Shown here: one piece after another, positions 13,964 to 19,839 of the stretch
Position numbering within the stretch: the first letter of the stretch is position 1
How the letters are laid out: each line of letters begins with the position of its first letter
Position numbers and translations under genes: made by a program
From: Gammaproteobacteria bacterium
Lineage (GTDB): Bacteria > Pseudomonadota > Gammaproteobacteria > UBA9214
Reading direction: 5' to 3'
Assembly (NCBI GenBank): GCA_029864225.1
Contig: JAOTTU010000016.1
Coordinates: forward strand, 1 to 19,839
DNA: 19,839 nucleotides
The notes under the pieces: model-generated
Databases searched by the model: none
Seen by the model: only the letters and a program-made list of their open reading frames with translations
Told to the model about the DNA's origin: nothing

Positions 13964-14917
13964 CTACAGCCCGATCGGGTAGGTGATCTGTCCGGCGATC
14001 ACTACCACGTAGCGCAGCATGAAGCCGCCGATCAGGACGCTGACCGGGACCAGGATGTCCACGGCGCGATGGCTGTAGAAGGCCTTCTGGTAGACGATAC
14101 GCGGCACAATCAGGGCCAGCTCGATCAGTGCCGGCACCAGCAGGCCGATGACCACCACCCAGAGCCAGAACAGCGTGGACAGTTCGCCACCCACCATGAT
14201 AACCGCGATGGCCGCTTTGGCGTTGCCGATGGTCAGGTGCGCGTACATCACGAACAGGAACAGCGCCAGCAGTTCGAGTCCGATCAGCAGGGTATCGGTT
14301 GCCGATAACAGGAAACCGGTTTCATTGTAATTGTGTGTCTGCGTGTCCGACTGCACCTTGCGCTTCAACAGGGCGCGCACCAGGATGATGGCGGCGATGC
14401 CGGTCGAGATCGATGACAGCAGGAACAGCATGGCCAGTACCGGTGAGTTCCAGAATGGCCGGGAGGGCAGGGCGCCCAGCAGCACGCCGGTGTAGACCGC
14501 CACGCCGATGCCCAGCGGGATGCCGACCCAGGCGCTCAGGCGCCGCAGCATATCCCGGGTATCACCCGGAAGAGGGTTACGTGACAGGAAGGTATAGGCG
14601 TAGACCACGCTCACCATCAGAAAAGCGGTGAGCAGCCAGGTGCCGAGCGACATCGGCGACAGGTTGATCACCTTGTAGAGGTTGAGAAAGCGGAACCAGT
14701 GTCCGGCCTGGAACGAGCCCAGTTCCAGAACCAGCAGCGCGCTGCCGAGGGCGACCGGGATGGGCGCGATAAACGCTCCGTAGCGGGCGACATCGAAATA
14801 CTTGCCACTCGGACCGCCGCGCAACAGCACCGAGGCGCTGGTGGTCAGCGCACCGGCACCCAGCCCGGCCATGAACAGATAGGCAACTACCGGAAGACCC
14901 CAGGTGAGTTCATGCAT
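13964..14917 (-). CDS. NrfD/PsrC-family membrane quinone subunit
   Basis: The protein of 317 residues is a polytopic membrane subunit with eight or nine helices of the NrfD/PsrC type, which exchanges electrons between quinone and the iron-sulfur subunit. The N-terminus MHELTWGLPVVAYLFMAGLGAGAL has the typical WG-YLF-GLGAG pattern and RNPLPGDTRD lies in a polar loop. No heme-binding histidine pattern is obvious. AAGGAGG lies 8 nt before the ATG at 14917, so I choose it; an ATG two codons earlier (14923) overlaps the stop of the upstream gene as TAATG but is only 2 nt from the binding site. Either way the two genes are probably translationally coupled. Confidence 0.92.
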   Translation of the reverse strand: MHELTWGLPVVAYLFMAGLGAGALTTSASVLLRGGPSGKYFDVARYGAFIAPIPVALGSALLVLELGSFQAGHWFRFLNLYKVINLSPMSLGTWLLTAFLMVSVVYAYTFLSRNPLPGDTRDMLRRLSAWVGIPLGIGVAVYTGVLLGALPSRPFWNSPVLAMLFLLSSISTGIAAIILVRALLKRKVQSDTQTHNYNETGFLLSATDTLLIGLELLALFLFVMYAHLTIGNAKAAIAVIMVGGELSTLFWLWVVVIGLLVPALIELALIVPRIVYQKAFYSHRAVDILVPVSVLIGGFMLRYVVVIAGQITYPIGL

Positions 14918-14922
14918 GGCCA

Positions 14923-15675
14923 TTACCTCCTTGCATTCCCGTCGCGATGAGTGGTGACGCGGATGTATTGTTTCTGGAAGCGGATATCGTGTTCGTCCGC
15001 ATAGTCGATGCCGATATAGAACACATTCGGTTTGGTGCCCATCTCGGGGCGCAGGACGGACACGGCATTACTCGCAATCATGCGCGAGATGCCGCTGTCT
15101 GGATCGTTCAAGTCGCCGAAGATGCGCGCCTTGTTGAAACACGATGCCACGCAGGCCGGCTCCATGCCCTGTGCCAGGCGGTCGACGCAGAAATCGCACT
15201 TGTCGGCCGCACCGGTCTCGGGATTGAGGAAGCGCGCATCGTAGGGGCAGGCCTGGATGCAGTACTTGCAGCCGATGCAGGTGTCCGGGTCAATCACGAC
15301 GATGCCGTCATCGCGTATGTGGGTCGCGTTGGCAGGGCATACCGACACGCACTGCGGCTCCGAACACTGGTTGCAGAGACGCGGCAGAAAATTCAGCGAA
15401 ACGTCCGGGAAGGTGCCTTTCTCGATATATTCAACCCAGGAGCGGTGCTTGCCCATGGGTACATTGTTTTCGCTTCGGCAGGACACGCTGCAGGCGTGGC
15501 AGCCGACGCACTTGCGGGTGTCTATCAGCATGCCGTAACGGGGCTTCCTGTCAGTCGCCGTCGCCAGTGCCTTGCCCGGCAGCGTGGTCGCGCCGACAAC
15601 AGCGGCAGATGCAGCGCCCAGGCCTTTCAGAAAATCCCGGCGGCCGTGTTTGAGATGGGTTGCGTTGTTGGTCAT
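14923..15675 (-). CDS. Tat-exported four-[4Fe-4S] electron transfer subunit (PsrB/TtrB-like)
   Basis: This 250-residue subunit passes electrons between the molybdopterin subunit and the membrane subunit. The N-terminus GRRDFLKGLGAASAAVVGA is a Tat signal, with likely cleavage near residue 38-40. All sixteen ligands of four cubane clusters are present in the DMSO-reductase-family order: C56, C59, C62, C66; C101, C104, C109, C113; C133, C136, C139, C143; and C160, C163, C175, C179. GAGGA about 7 nt upstream supports the start. It follows the catalytic subunit by 25 bp. Having its own Tat signal places it on the periplasmic face, as in the TtrB type. Confidence 0.94.
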   Translation of the reverse strand: MTNNATHLKHGRRDFLKGLGAASAAVVGATTLPGKALATATDRKPRYGMLIDTRKCVGCHACSVSCRSENNVPMGKHRSWVEYIEKGTFPDVSLNFLPRLCNQCSEPQCVSVCPANATHIRDDGIVVIDPDTCIGCKYCIQACPYDARFLNPETGAADKCDFCVDRLAQGMEPACVASCFNKARIFGDLNDPDSGISRMIASNAVSVLRPEMGTKPNVFYIGIDYADEHDIRFQKQYIRVTTHRDGNARR

Positions 15676-15700
15676 CGCCGTATCCTCGCTGGTGACGGTT

Positions 15701-17941
15701 TTACAGCTTCACGATCTCGACAAAGGTCTCGTGCAGTGCCTGGTTGTTGGAGATCGTATCCGCGCGGTCTTCCATCAGCACCTGGTCGGCGGCGCCCTTG
15801 CCGTACAGGGTGGTCTGCCCGGCCGAGTTGGTGCCGAAGCCATGGGTGATGAACACCGTGTCCTTGCGGATACGCGGTGTTACATAGGCCTTGATGCGTA
15901 CTTCACCCACCGGGCTGCGAACCTTGACGTATTCTCCGTCCTCGATGTCCTTCTCTTCGGCCAGGTCGGGGTTGATCCAGACCTCGTTTTCCGGGTGAAT
16001 GGCATTCAGCCAGATGTTGTTCTGGTTGGAGGCGTGGGTGAACCAGGCATAGCGGCCGGTTACCAGGCGTTGTTTGCCCGGTTCCTCGACCACCGGTTCA
16101 TAGACCGGCAGCGGGTCGTAGCCGTTGCGGCGGAAGCGTTCCGAGACGAACTCGATCTTGCCCGAGGGTGTCTTGAACTTCTGGTTGCCGTTACGATACT
16201 CGCCGAGCTTCAACCCCTGTCCCGGCGGGATCCACATGCCGTCCTTCACCAGGGTGGCGCGGTCGATGGGCAGTTTCTTCAGTTGTGCATCGATGTAGTC
16301 TTCCATGGTGAAATTGAATACATCGGCCAGTGGCGTCTCGAACTCGCGCCGCTTGTCGAGTGCGGCGCCGAGACCCTGGAGGATCTCCAGCAGGGTCTTT
16401 GCCTCGCCCTGCGGTTTCACCACGGGCTGGCGGATGCCCACGTACTTGGTTGTGCCCGCCGGTGTCCATAGTGGATCGAGGCGTTCCAGATAGAGGGTTT
16501 CGGGGAGGATGATGTCGGCCATCCAGGCCGTTTGCGACGGTTGAATATCAATCGCGCAAATAAAATCCATGGTCTCCATCATCCTCAATGTCTTGGCGCT
16601 GTCGGCGACAGAGGCCAGCGTGTTCTGCTTGTAGAGCATCCAGCCCTTGACCGGATATTTGCCGGTGCCGTTTAGGATGGTGTCGCGCAGATTGATGTAG
16701 CCGCCGTCTTCGTGGTGTGCCAGCGGAAAATTTTCTTCGTCAAAGCCGTCGAAACGCGGCGCGACCTCGACCGGTTCCAGTTCCCAGTCGAAGCTGCCGA
16801 GCTTCACCTTGCCGGCGTTGAAGAAGCTGGCGCCGCGGGTGTCGAAGGCACCGAGCAGCGCCATCAGCATCGGCAGGGTGCGGCGGAACTGGGCATCATT
16901 GGTGTACCAGGAACTGCGGCGTCCCGGGTAGACCACGACCGCCGGTGCCGCTGCCGCCATTTCGCGTGCCATCTTGATGATGGTACGGGCCGGGATCCCG
17001 GTCTCCTGTTGTGCCCATTCGGGCGTGTAGCGGGCGACATGGGCCTTGAGTTCCTCGAAGCCGGTGGTGACGCTGGCAACGAAGTCCCTGTCATAGAGAT
17101 CCTCCATGATCAGGACGTGCATCAGTGCCAGCGTCAGTGCCATGTCGGTACGCGGCCGGATCGGCAGCCACTCGCCCTTGGAGGCGGTGACCGTCATGCG
17201 CGGGTCGATGACCACCAGCCTGGCACCGTTCTGCAGCCCGGCGATCAGGTCGCGGTTGTGCGGCAGTTCGAATGACTCCATGCGGTTTGCGCCGAACATT
17301 AGAATGTATTTTGCATTGACGAGGTCGGCATCGGGGACGCTGCCCATGGTGGCGAAATAACCGACATTGCGTGACGCCAGGCACAGGGTCGCGTGGCGTG
17401 CGAAATTCGGGGTGCCGAGGTACTTGCCGAACTTGATGAAGAACACCTCGGTCAGGTCGGTGCAGGAGGAGAACAGCAGACCCTCGGGGCCGTACTTCCC
17501 GATGATCTTGTCGATCTTGTCGGCCGTGTATTCGAAGGCCTCCTCCCAGGAGGCGCGCCGCCACTTGCCTTCACCGCGTGCACCCACCCGGATCATGGGG
17601 TGGGTGATGCGGTCGGGGTCGTACAACGCCATCACCCCGGCCTGGCCCTTGGCGCAAGTGCCGCCGGCCGTCTTGGGGTTGCGGATGTCGCCGTCGATCT
17701 TTTCCAGCACGCCGTCCACCACGTGGCACTTGATGCCGCAGCGGTTCACGCACATGTTGCAGGTCGAGGGGATCACCTCGCCGCGCGACCATGAATGGGC
17801 CGGCACCTTCAGTCCCCTGCTGGCCGCCTTGAATGAGCGCCACGGCATGGCCGCACCTGCACCGGTGGCCGCGCACAGTGTCAGAAAGCCGCGCCGGCTC
17901 AGGCCGGTCGGGGTTTCCTGTTTGCGTGGATCTGGTTTCAT
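15701..17941 (-). CDS. Periplasmic molybdopterin oxidoreductase, PsrA/PhsA-like catalytic subunit
   Basis: This 746-residue protein belongs to the DMSO reductase superfamily, bis-MGD type. A Tat signal (SRRGFLTLCAATGAGAAMP, residues 15-33) directs export. A [4Fe-4S] cluster is bound by C61, C64, C68 and C96 (CNMCVNRC, then GGTCAKG). C187 in ARHATLCLAS sits where this branch places its molybdenum cysteine. The C-terminal MGD-binding domain runs from about 610, with RYAWFTHASNQNN. Length and gene order fit polysulfide/thiosulfate reductases (PsrA 763, PhsA 758 residues in known examples). Arsenate or arsenite enzymes (ArrA, ArxA) are longer; tetrathionate reductase is longer still. The direction of catalysis and the substrate are not determined by sequence. 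AAGGAGT 7 nt upstream fixes the start. An extra C72 next to the cluster is noted. Confidence 0.92.
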   Translation of the reverse strand: MKPDPRKQETPTGLSRRGFLTLCAATGAGAAMPWRSFKAASRGLKVPAHSWSRGEVIPSTCNMCVNRCGIKCHVVDGVLEKIDGDIRNPKTAGGTCAKGQAGVMALYDPDRITHPMIRVGARGEGKWRRASWEEAFEYTADKIDKIIGKYGPEGLLFSSCTDLTEVFFIKFGKYLGTPNFARHATLCLASRNVGYFATMGSVPDADLVNAKYILMFGANRMESFELPHNRDLIAGLQNGARLVVIDPRMTVTASKGEWLPIRPRTDMALTLALMHVLIMEDLYDRDFVASVTTGFEELKAHVARYTPEWAQQETGIPARTIIKMAREMAAAAPAVVVYPGRRSSWYTNDAQFRRTLPMLMALLGAFDTRGASFFNAGKVKLGSFDWELEPVEVAPRFDGFDEENFPLAHHEDGGYINLRDTILNGTGKYPVKGWMLYKQNTLASVADSAKTLRMMETMDFICAIDIQPSQTAWMADIILPETLYLERLDPLWTPAGTTKYVGIRQPVVKPQGEAKTLLEILQGLGAALDKRREFETPLADVFNFTMEDYIDAQLKKLPIDRATLVKDGMWIPPGQGLKLGEYRNGNQKFKTPSGKIEFVSERFRRNGYDPLPVYEPVVEEPGKQRLVTGRYAWFTHASNQNNIWLNAIHPENEVWINPDLAEEKDIEDGEYVKVRSPVGEVRIKAYVTPRIRKDTVFITHGFGTNSAGQTTLYGKGAADQVLMEDRADTISNNQALHETFVEIVKL

Positions 17942-17974
17942 GACTGACTCCTTATCTCCGCTGGGCCGTGTGTG

Positions 17975-18388
17975 CTAATTGCAGGTGGCCGGGGTATCGG
18001 AATCCTTGGCACCGTTCACGGCAAACAGATAGATGTCCGCATAAAGTTGCTCGTCGGGCAGCTTGAGGAATTTTTTCGCCGCCTTGTTATGGTCCTTGAT
18101 GCTCTCGCGATAGGCGTGGCTGATGTAGTAGCGCGCCGAGGGATTGGTCTTGCCGGAGGCGTCGTGCTTGTCCGCGTCCAGGTAGGCGCGCCATTCGGCC
18201 ATGGTGCGGCCGGCGGGCGGAATGGCGGCCCCCGTCAAGTCGACGTGGCAGGCGGTGCAGACCATACGGAAATAGACCTGGCCGCGTTTCTTGTTGGCCT
18301 TCACGTCGGCCGCGAAGGCGTCGCCGACAACGGAGAACAGCAGGGCGGCAAGGGTAAGCCCGGCAAGGAACCGCTTGGACGACCTCAT
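17975..18388 (-). CDS. Periplasmic monoheme cytochrome c, first gene of the molybdoenzyme operon
   Basis: The 137-residue protein has a Sec signal peptide (KRFLAGLTLAALLFSVVGDAFA, cleavage after residue 26) and a single heme c site, CTACH at residues 44-48. M63 in GRTMAEWRAYL is a candidate distal ligand. The mature protein of about 111 residues is small and basic in its N-terminal part. AGGAGG lies about 6 nt before the ATG. It ends 33 bp before the molybdopterin subunit, so it very likely exchanges electrons with that enzyme. Known PsrABC and PhsABC operons do not usually begin with a cytochrome c; this hints that electrons may leave through cytochrome c, that is, an oxidising rather than reducing enzyme. 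A cysteine in the last three residues (PATCN) is unexplained. Confidence 0.9.
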   Translation of the reverse strand: MRSSKRFLAGLTLAALLFSVVGDAFAADVKANKKRGQVYFRMVCTACHVDLTGAAIPPAGRTMAEWRAYLDADKHDASGKTNPSARYYISHAYRESIKDHNKAAKKFLKLPDEQLYADIYLFAVNGAKDSDTPATCN

Positions 18389-18528
18389 GATGCACCTCCT
18401 GGTTCGGGACCTCCCTAACTGGATTAATGCAGAAATTGAATTAATTTATTAGAATGTTTAAAACTGCTAACACTCTAATGTGAATGTAGACCAGCCCCCG
18501 ACAAACGACAGGGGATCTCGCGGCTTGC

Positions 18529-18542
18529 TTGATGCAAATCAA
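18529..18542. promoter_or_regulatory. Perfect FNR/Anr box upstream of the molybdoenzyme operon
   Basis: TTGAT-GCAA-ATCAA matches the FNR/Anr consensus TTGAT-N4-ATCAA at all ten positions. Its centre is about 147 bp upstream of the cytochrome c start codon on the minus strand. A possible -10 (TACATT, minus strand 18488-18483) would place the box near -60, a class I activation position. No -10 fits the plus strand at the standard spacing. The true CRP of this window prefers another half-site, so a separate FNR-like sensor is expected elsewhere in the genome. Confidence 0.8.
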
Positions 18543-18624
18543 ACAGAGTCGAAATATTTTGATGGGCCTCTTGACCGTTGGAATTCGGGACCGGTTGGGG
18601 TTCCCCGGCCGTTCTATATATGAA

Positions 18625-18720
18625 GGGCAGATAAAGGTGTCAGGAACCTTTTCCTCGAATCATGTTCCGGCAGATGGATCATTAATCTTTGAAAAAGGTT
18701 CCTGACACCTTTATCTGCCC
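18625..18720. repeat. Long perfect palindromic element, copy 2
   Basis: Two 28-nt arms (18625-18652 and 18693-18720) are perfectly complementary around a 40-nt loop. The inner 22 bases of each arm are the same as in copy 1 at 12559-12640; the outer six (GGGCAG, mirrored by CTGCCC) are not, and the loops are unrelated. It lies between the divergent cytochrome c operon and the porin gene, upstream of the FNR box relative to the operon. Confidence 0.92.
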
Positions 18721-18956
18721 CCGACATGCGGGTCACGTGGTTATGGTTTGGCGATAACAGCCCCAGTGACGAATCCAACAAATCATCTGATTAACAACAC
18801 CGGGGGCACCAGCATGGGCCCCGTAGCCTGGATCAGGGGGCATGAGCGACGAATCCAAAAGCCAAGGGAATACAAAAAACTTATAATCTATTGTTAATCA
18901 ATATTATTTATCGAATTTCTGCTACCAGAGAGTTCATTTTGTTGCTAATGAGACAC
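18721..18956. other. Intergenic stretch with a REP-like remnant and AT-rich DNA
   Basis: GACGAATCCAA occurs twice in direct orientation (18768-18778 and 18848-18858), exactly 80 bp apart. The segment from about 18822, CGTAGCCTGGATCAGG followed by AGCGACGAATCCA, resembles the common gammaproteobacterial repeat built on GTAGCC(C/T)GGAT...ATCC(G/A). From 18871 the DNA turns strongly AT-rich up to the porin promoter. I see no gene. Confidence 0.5.
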
Positions 18957-18981
18957 AAAAACAACACTATGTTGTTTTTTT
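18957..18981 (+). terminator. AT-rich hairpin with T-tract upstream of the porin gene
   Basis: AAAAACAACA (18957-18966) pairs perfectly with TGTTGTTTTT (18970-18979) across a 3-nt loop and ends in further T. In form it is a Rho-independent terminator, on either strand. It begins 36 bp before the porin -35 and no gene precedes it on the plus strand, so it may instead be a palindromic operator for the porin. Confidence 0.5.
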
Positions 18982-18992
18982 GAAAAAAGTTG

Positions 18993-19022
18993 TTGCATTT
19001 TTGTTTTGAGGTGGTGTAAAGT
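18993..19022 (+). promoter_or_regulatory. Candidate promoter of the porin gene
   Basis: TTGCAT (18993-18998) and TAAAGT (19017-19022) are 18 bp apart, each matching sigma-70 at four of six positions. The upstream AT-rich block could act as an UP element. Transcription would start near 19029, about 60 nt before the ATG. Confidence 0.5.
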
Positions 19023-19089
19023 ACGCAGCGTGCAATGACTGATGAATTTAAATCACTTGAATTTACTTTACTGTGTTAGGGAGAAAATC

Positions 19090-19839
19090 ATGAAAGCTAA
19101 ACTTTTACCGGCAATGATCAGCGTTGTCCTGGCAGGCGGCATGGCCGCTGCGCAGGCTGACGTGCAGGTCATGGGCCACATCGACACCGCCGTCGTTTCT
19201 TATGATAACGACGGCACAGGTCCAGGTTCCGATGACGTCAACCTGGTGTGCACCACCTGTTCCGTGGGCTTCAAGGGTTCCGAGGACCTGGGCAACGGCC
19301 TGAAGGCGATCTTCAAGATCGACTTCCAGTACGACACCATCAATCGCAACAGCAATGGTTCCATCACCGATCGTGACCAGTGGCTGGGCCTGAAGGGCAA
19401 CTTCGGCCAGGTCCGCGTCGGCACCATCTCTACGGTCTACAAGTCCCATGGCGCCATGCTCGATCCGCTCTACCGCACCGCCCTGGAGGGCCGTGCTCAC
19501 GGTCTGCAGTCCAGCTTTCATACGGGTGCCGGCGAAGAACTCCGTGGTCGTGCCGACAACACCATTCGTTATGACAGCCCAAGCTTCAATGGCCTGAAAG
19601 TAGGTTTTCACTACACCCTGGACAGCGACGAGACCGACGGTGAAGACGAAGATCCGTTCGGTATCGGTGCCAGCTACGAAAACGGCGGCATCCTGGTGTT
19701 CGCGGACTACCTGGACAACAATCAGGGTTCTTCTGATCCGGATGGTGAAGTGAGCGCCTGGAAGGTCGGCGGCAAGTACAGCCTGAACAACTTCGCCGTC
19801 ATGGCCCAGTATGAGCAAGAGGATGATGGTACTTCAGCT
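19090..19839 (+). CDS. Outer membrane porin, Gram-negative Porin_4-like (partial, runs off the right edge)
   Basis: The first 250 residues are present with no stop. A Sec signal peptide (MKAKLLPAMISVVLAGGMAAAQA, cleavage after A23) is followed by beta-strand-like alternation. GFKGSEDLGNGLKAIFKID near residues 60-77 and RDQWLGLKGNFGQVRVG near 96-112 are signatures of the trimeric general porins of beta- and gammaproteobacteria; the acidic stretch DSDETDGEDEDP near 178-189 is probably a surface or constriction loop. AGGGAGA about 7 nt before the ATG is a strong ribosome binding site. Codon use is strongly biased, as in highly expressed genes. Two close cysteines (CTTC near residue 55) are unusual for a porin. 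Solute selectivity is not predictable. Confidence 0.93.
   Translation, partial: MKAKLLPAMISVVLAGGMAAAQADVQVMGHIDTAVVSYDNDGTGPGSDDVNLVCTTCSVGFKGSEDLGNGLKAIFKIDFQYDTINRNSNGSITDRDQWLGLKGNFGQVRVGTISTVYKSHGAMLDPLYRTALEGRAHGLQSSFHTGAGEELRGRADNTIRYDSPSFNGLKVGFHYTLDSDETDGEDEDPFGIGASYENGGILVFADYLDNNQGSSDPDGEVSAWKVGGKYSLNNFAVMAQYEQEDDGTSA

Noticed and set aside
15701..17941. Assignment of the molybdoenzyme as arsenite/arsenate (ArxA/ArrA) or tetrathionate (TtrA) enzyme
   Set aside because: The protein is shorter than those families usually are, and the linked YeeE-like permease points to sulfur compounds; a tree would be needed to exclude them fully.
18891..18904. TTGTTAATCAA near the porin as a second FNR box or IHF site
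   Set aside because: The half-site spacing is too short for FNR and the flanks do not match the IHF consensus.

Overview
The window looks like the chromosome of a free-living gammaproteobacterium with sulfur-linked, facultatively anaerobic metabolism. The gene order rpe-gph-trpE-trpG-trpD-trpC / crp(vfr) / osmC-like / speD / coq7 is the one known from Pseudomonas and relatives. The cAMP receptor protein is clearly Vfr/Crp-like, and Coq7 points to ubiquinone. The second half carries a PsrABC-like molybdoenzyme operon with a YeeE/YedE-type sulfur-compound permease, as often seen in Chromatiales-like sulfur bacteria. The lineage below class level is inference.

Layout. 1-451 (minus): the first six codons of an unidentified gene and a small acidic DUF6763-like protein. 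452-1019: no convincing gene. 1020-6485 (plus): rpe, gph, then trpE, trpG, trpD and trpC, which make tryptophan from chorismate. In Pseudomonas aeruginosa PAO1 the trpE-trpG junction holds the R/F pyocin island; here it is 27 bp. 6506-7711: crp (minus) and an OsmC-family gene (plus) diverge, with a perfect CRP operator (TGTGA-N6-TCACA) between them. 7918-9848: speD and coq7 converge on a GC-rich hairpin, then a small Shethna-type [2Fe-2S] ferredoxin. 9849-10460: an intergenic stretch with a candidate ~100-nt small RNA, a REP-like repeat and the rplM promoter. 10461-11450: rplM, rpsI, tRNA-Gln(CUG) and a terminator. 11451-11910: repeats only. 11911-12564: a TorD-family chaperone.

12642-18388 (minus) is one operon read right to left: a monoheme cytochrome c, a Tat-exported molybdopterin catalytic subunit, a Tat-exported subunit with four [4Fe-4S] clusters, an NrfD/PsrC membrane quinone subunit, and a YeeE/YedE permease. 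A perfect FNR/Anr box (TTGAT-N4-ATCAA) lies about 147 bp upstream of the first start codon, which suggests control by oxygen. The convergent TorD-like gene probably serves the molybdoenzyme. The substrate cannot be read from sequence; polysulfide, thiosulfate or a related sulfur compound is the best guess.

18389-19089 holds the FNR box, a long palindromic repeat, a REP-like remnant and the promoter of a porin gene that runs off the right edge. The most unusual feature is a pair of long perfect palindromes (12559-12640 and 18625-18720). They share a 22-bp arm core but have unrelated loops, and their outer arms differ between copies while remaining self-complementary.
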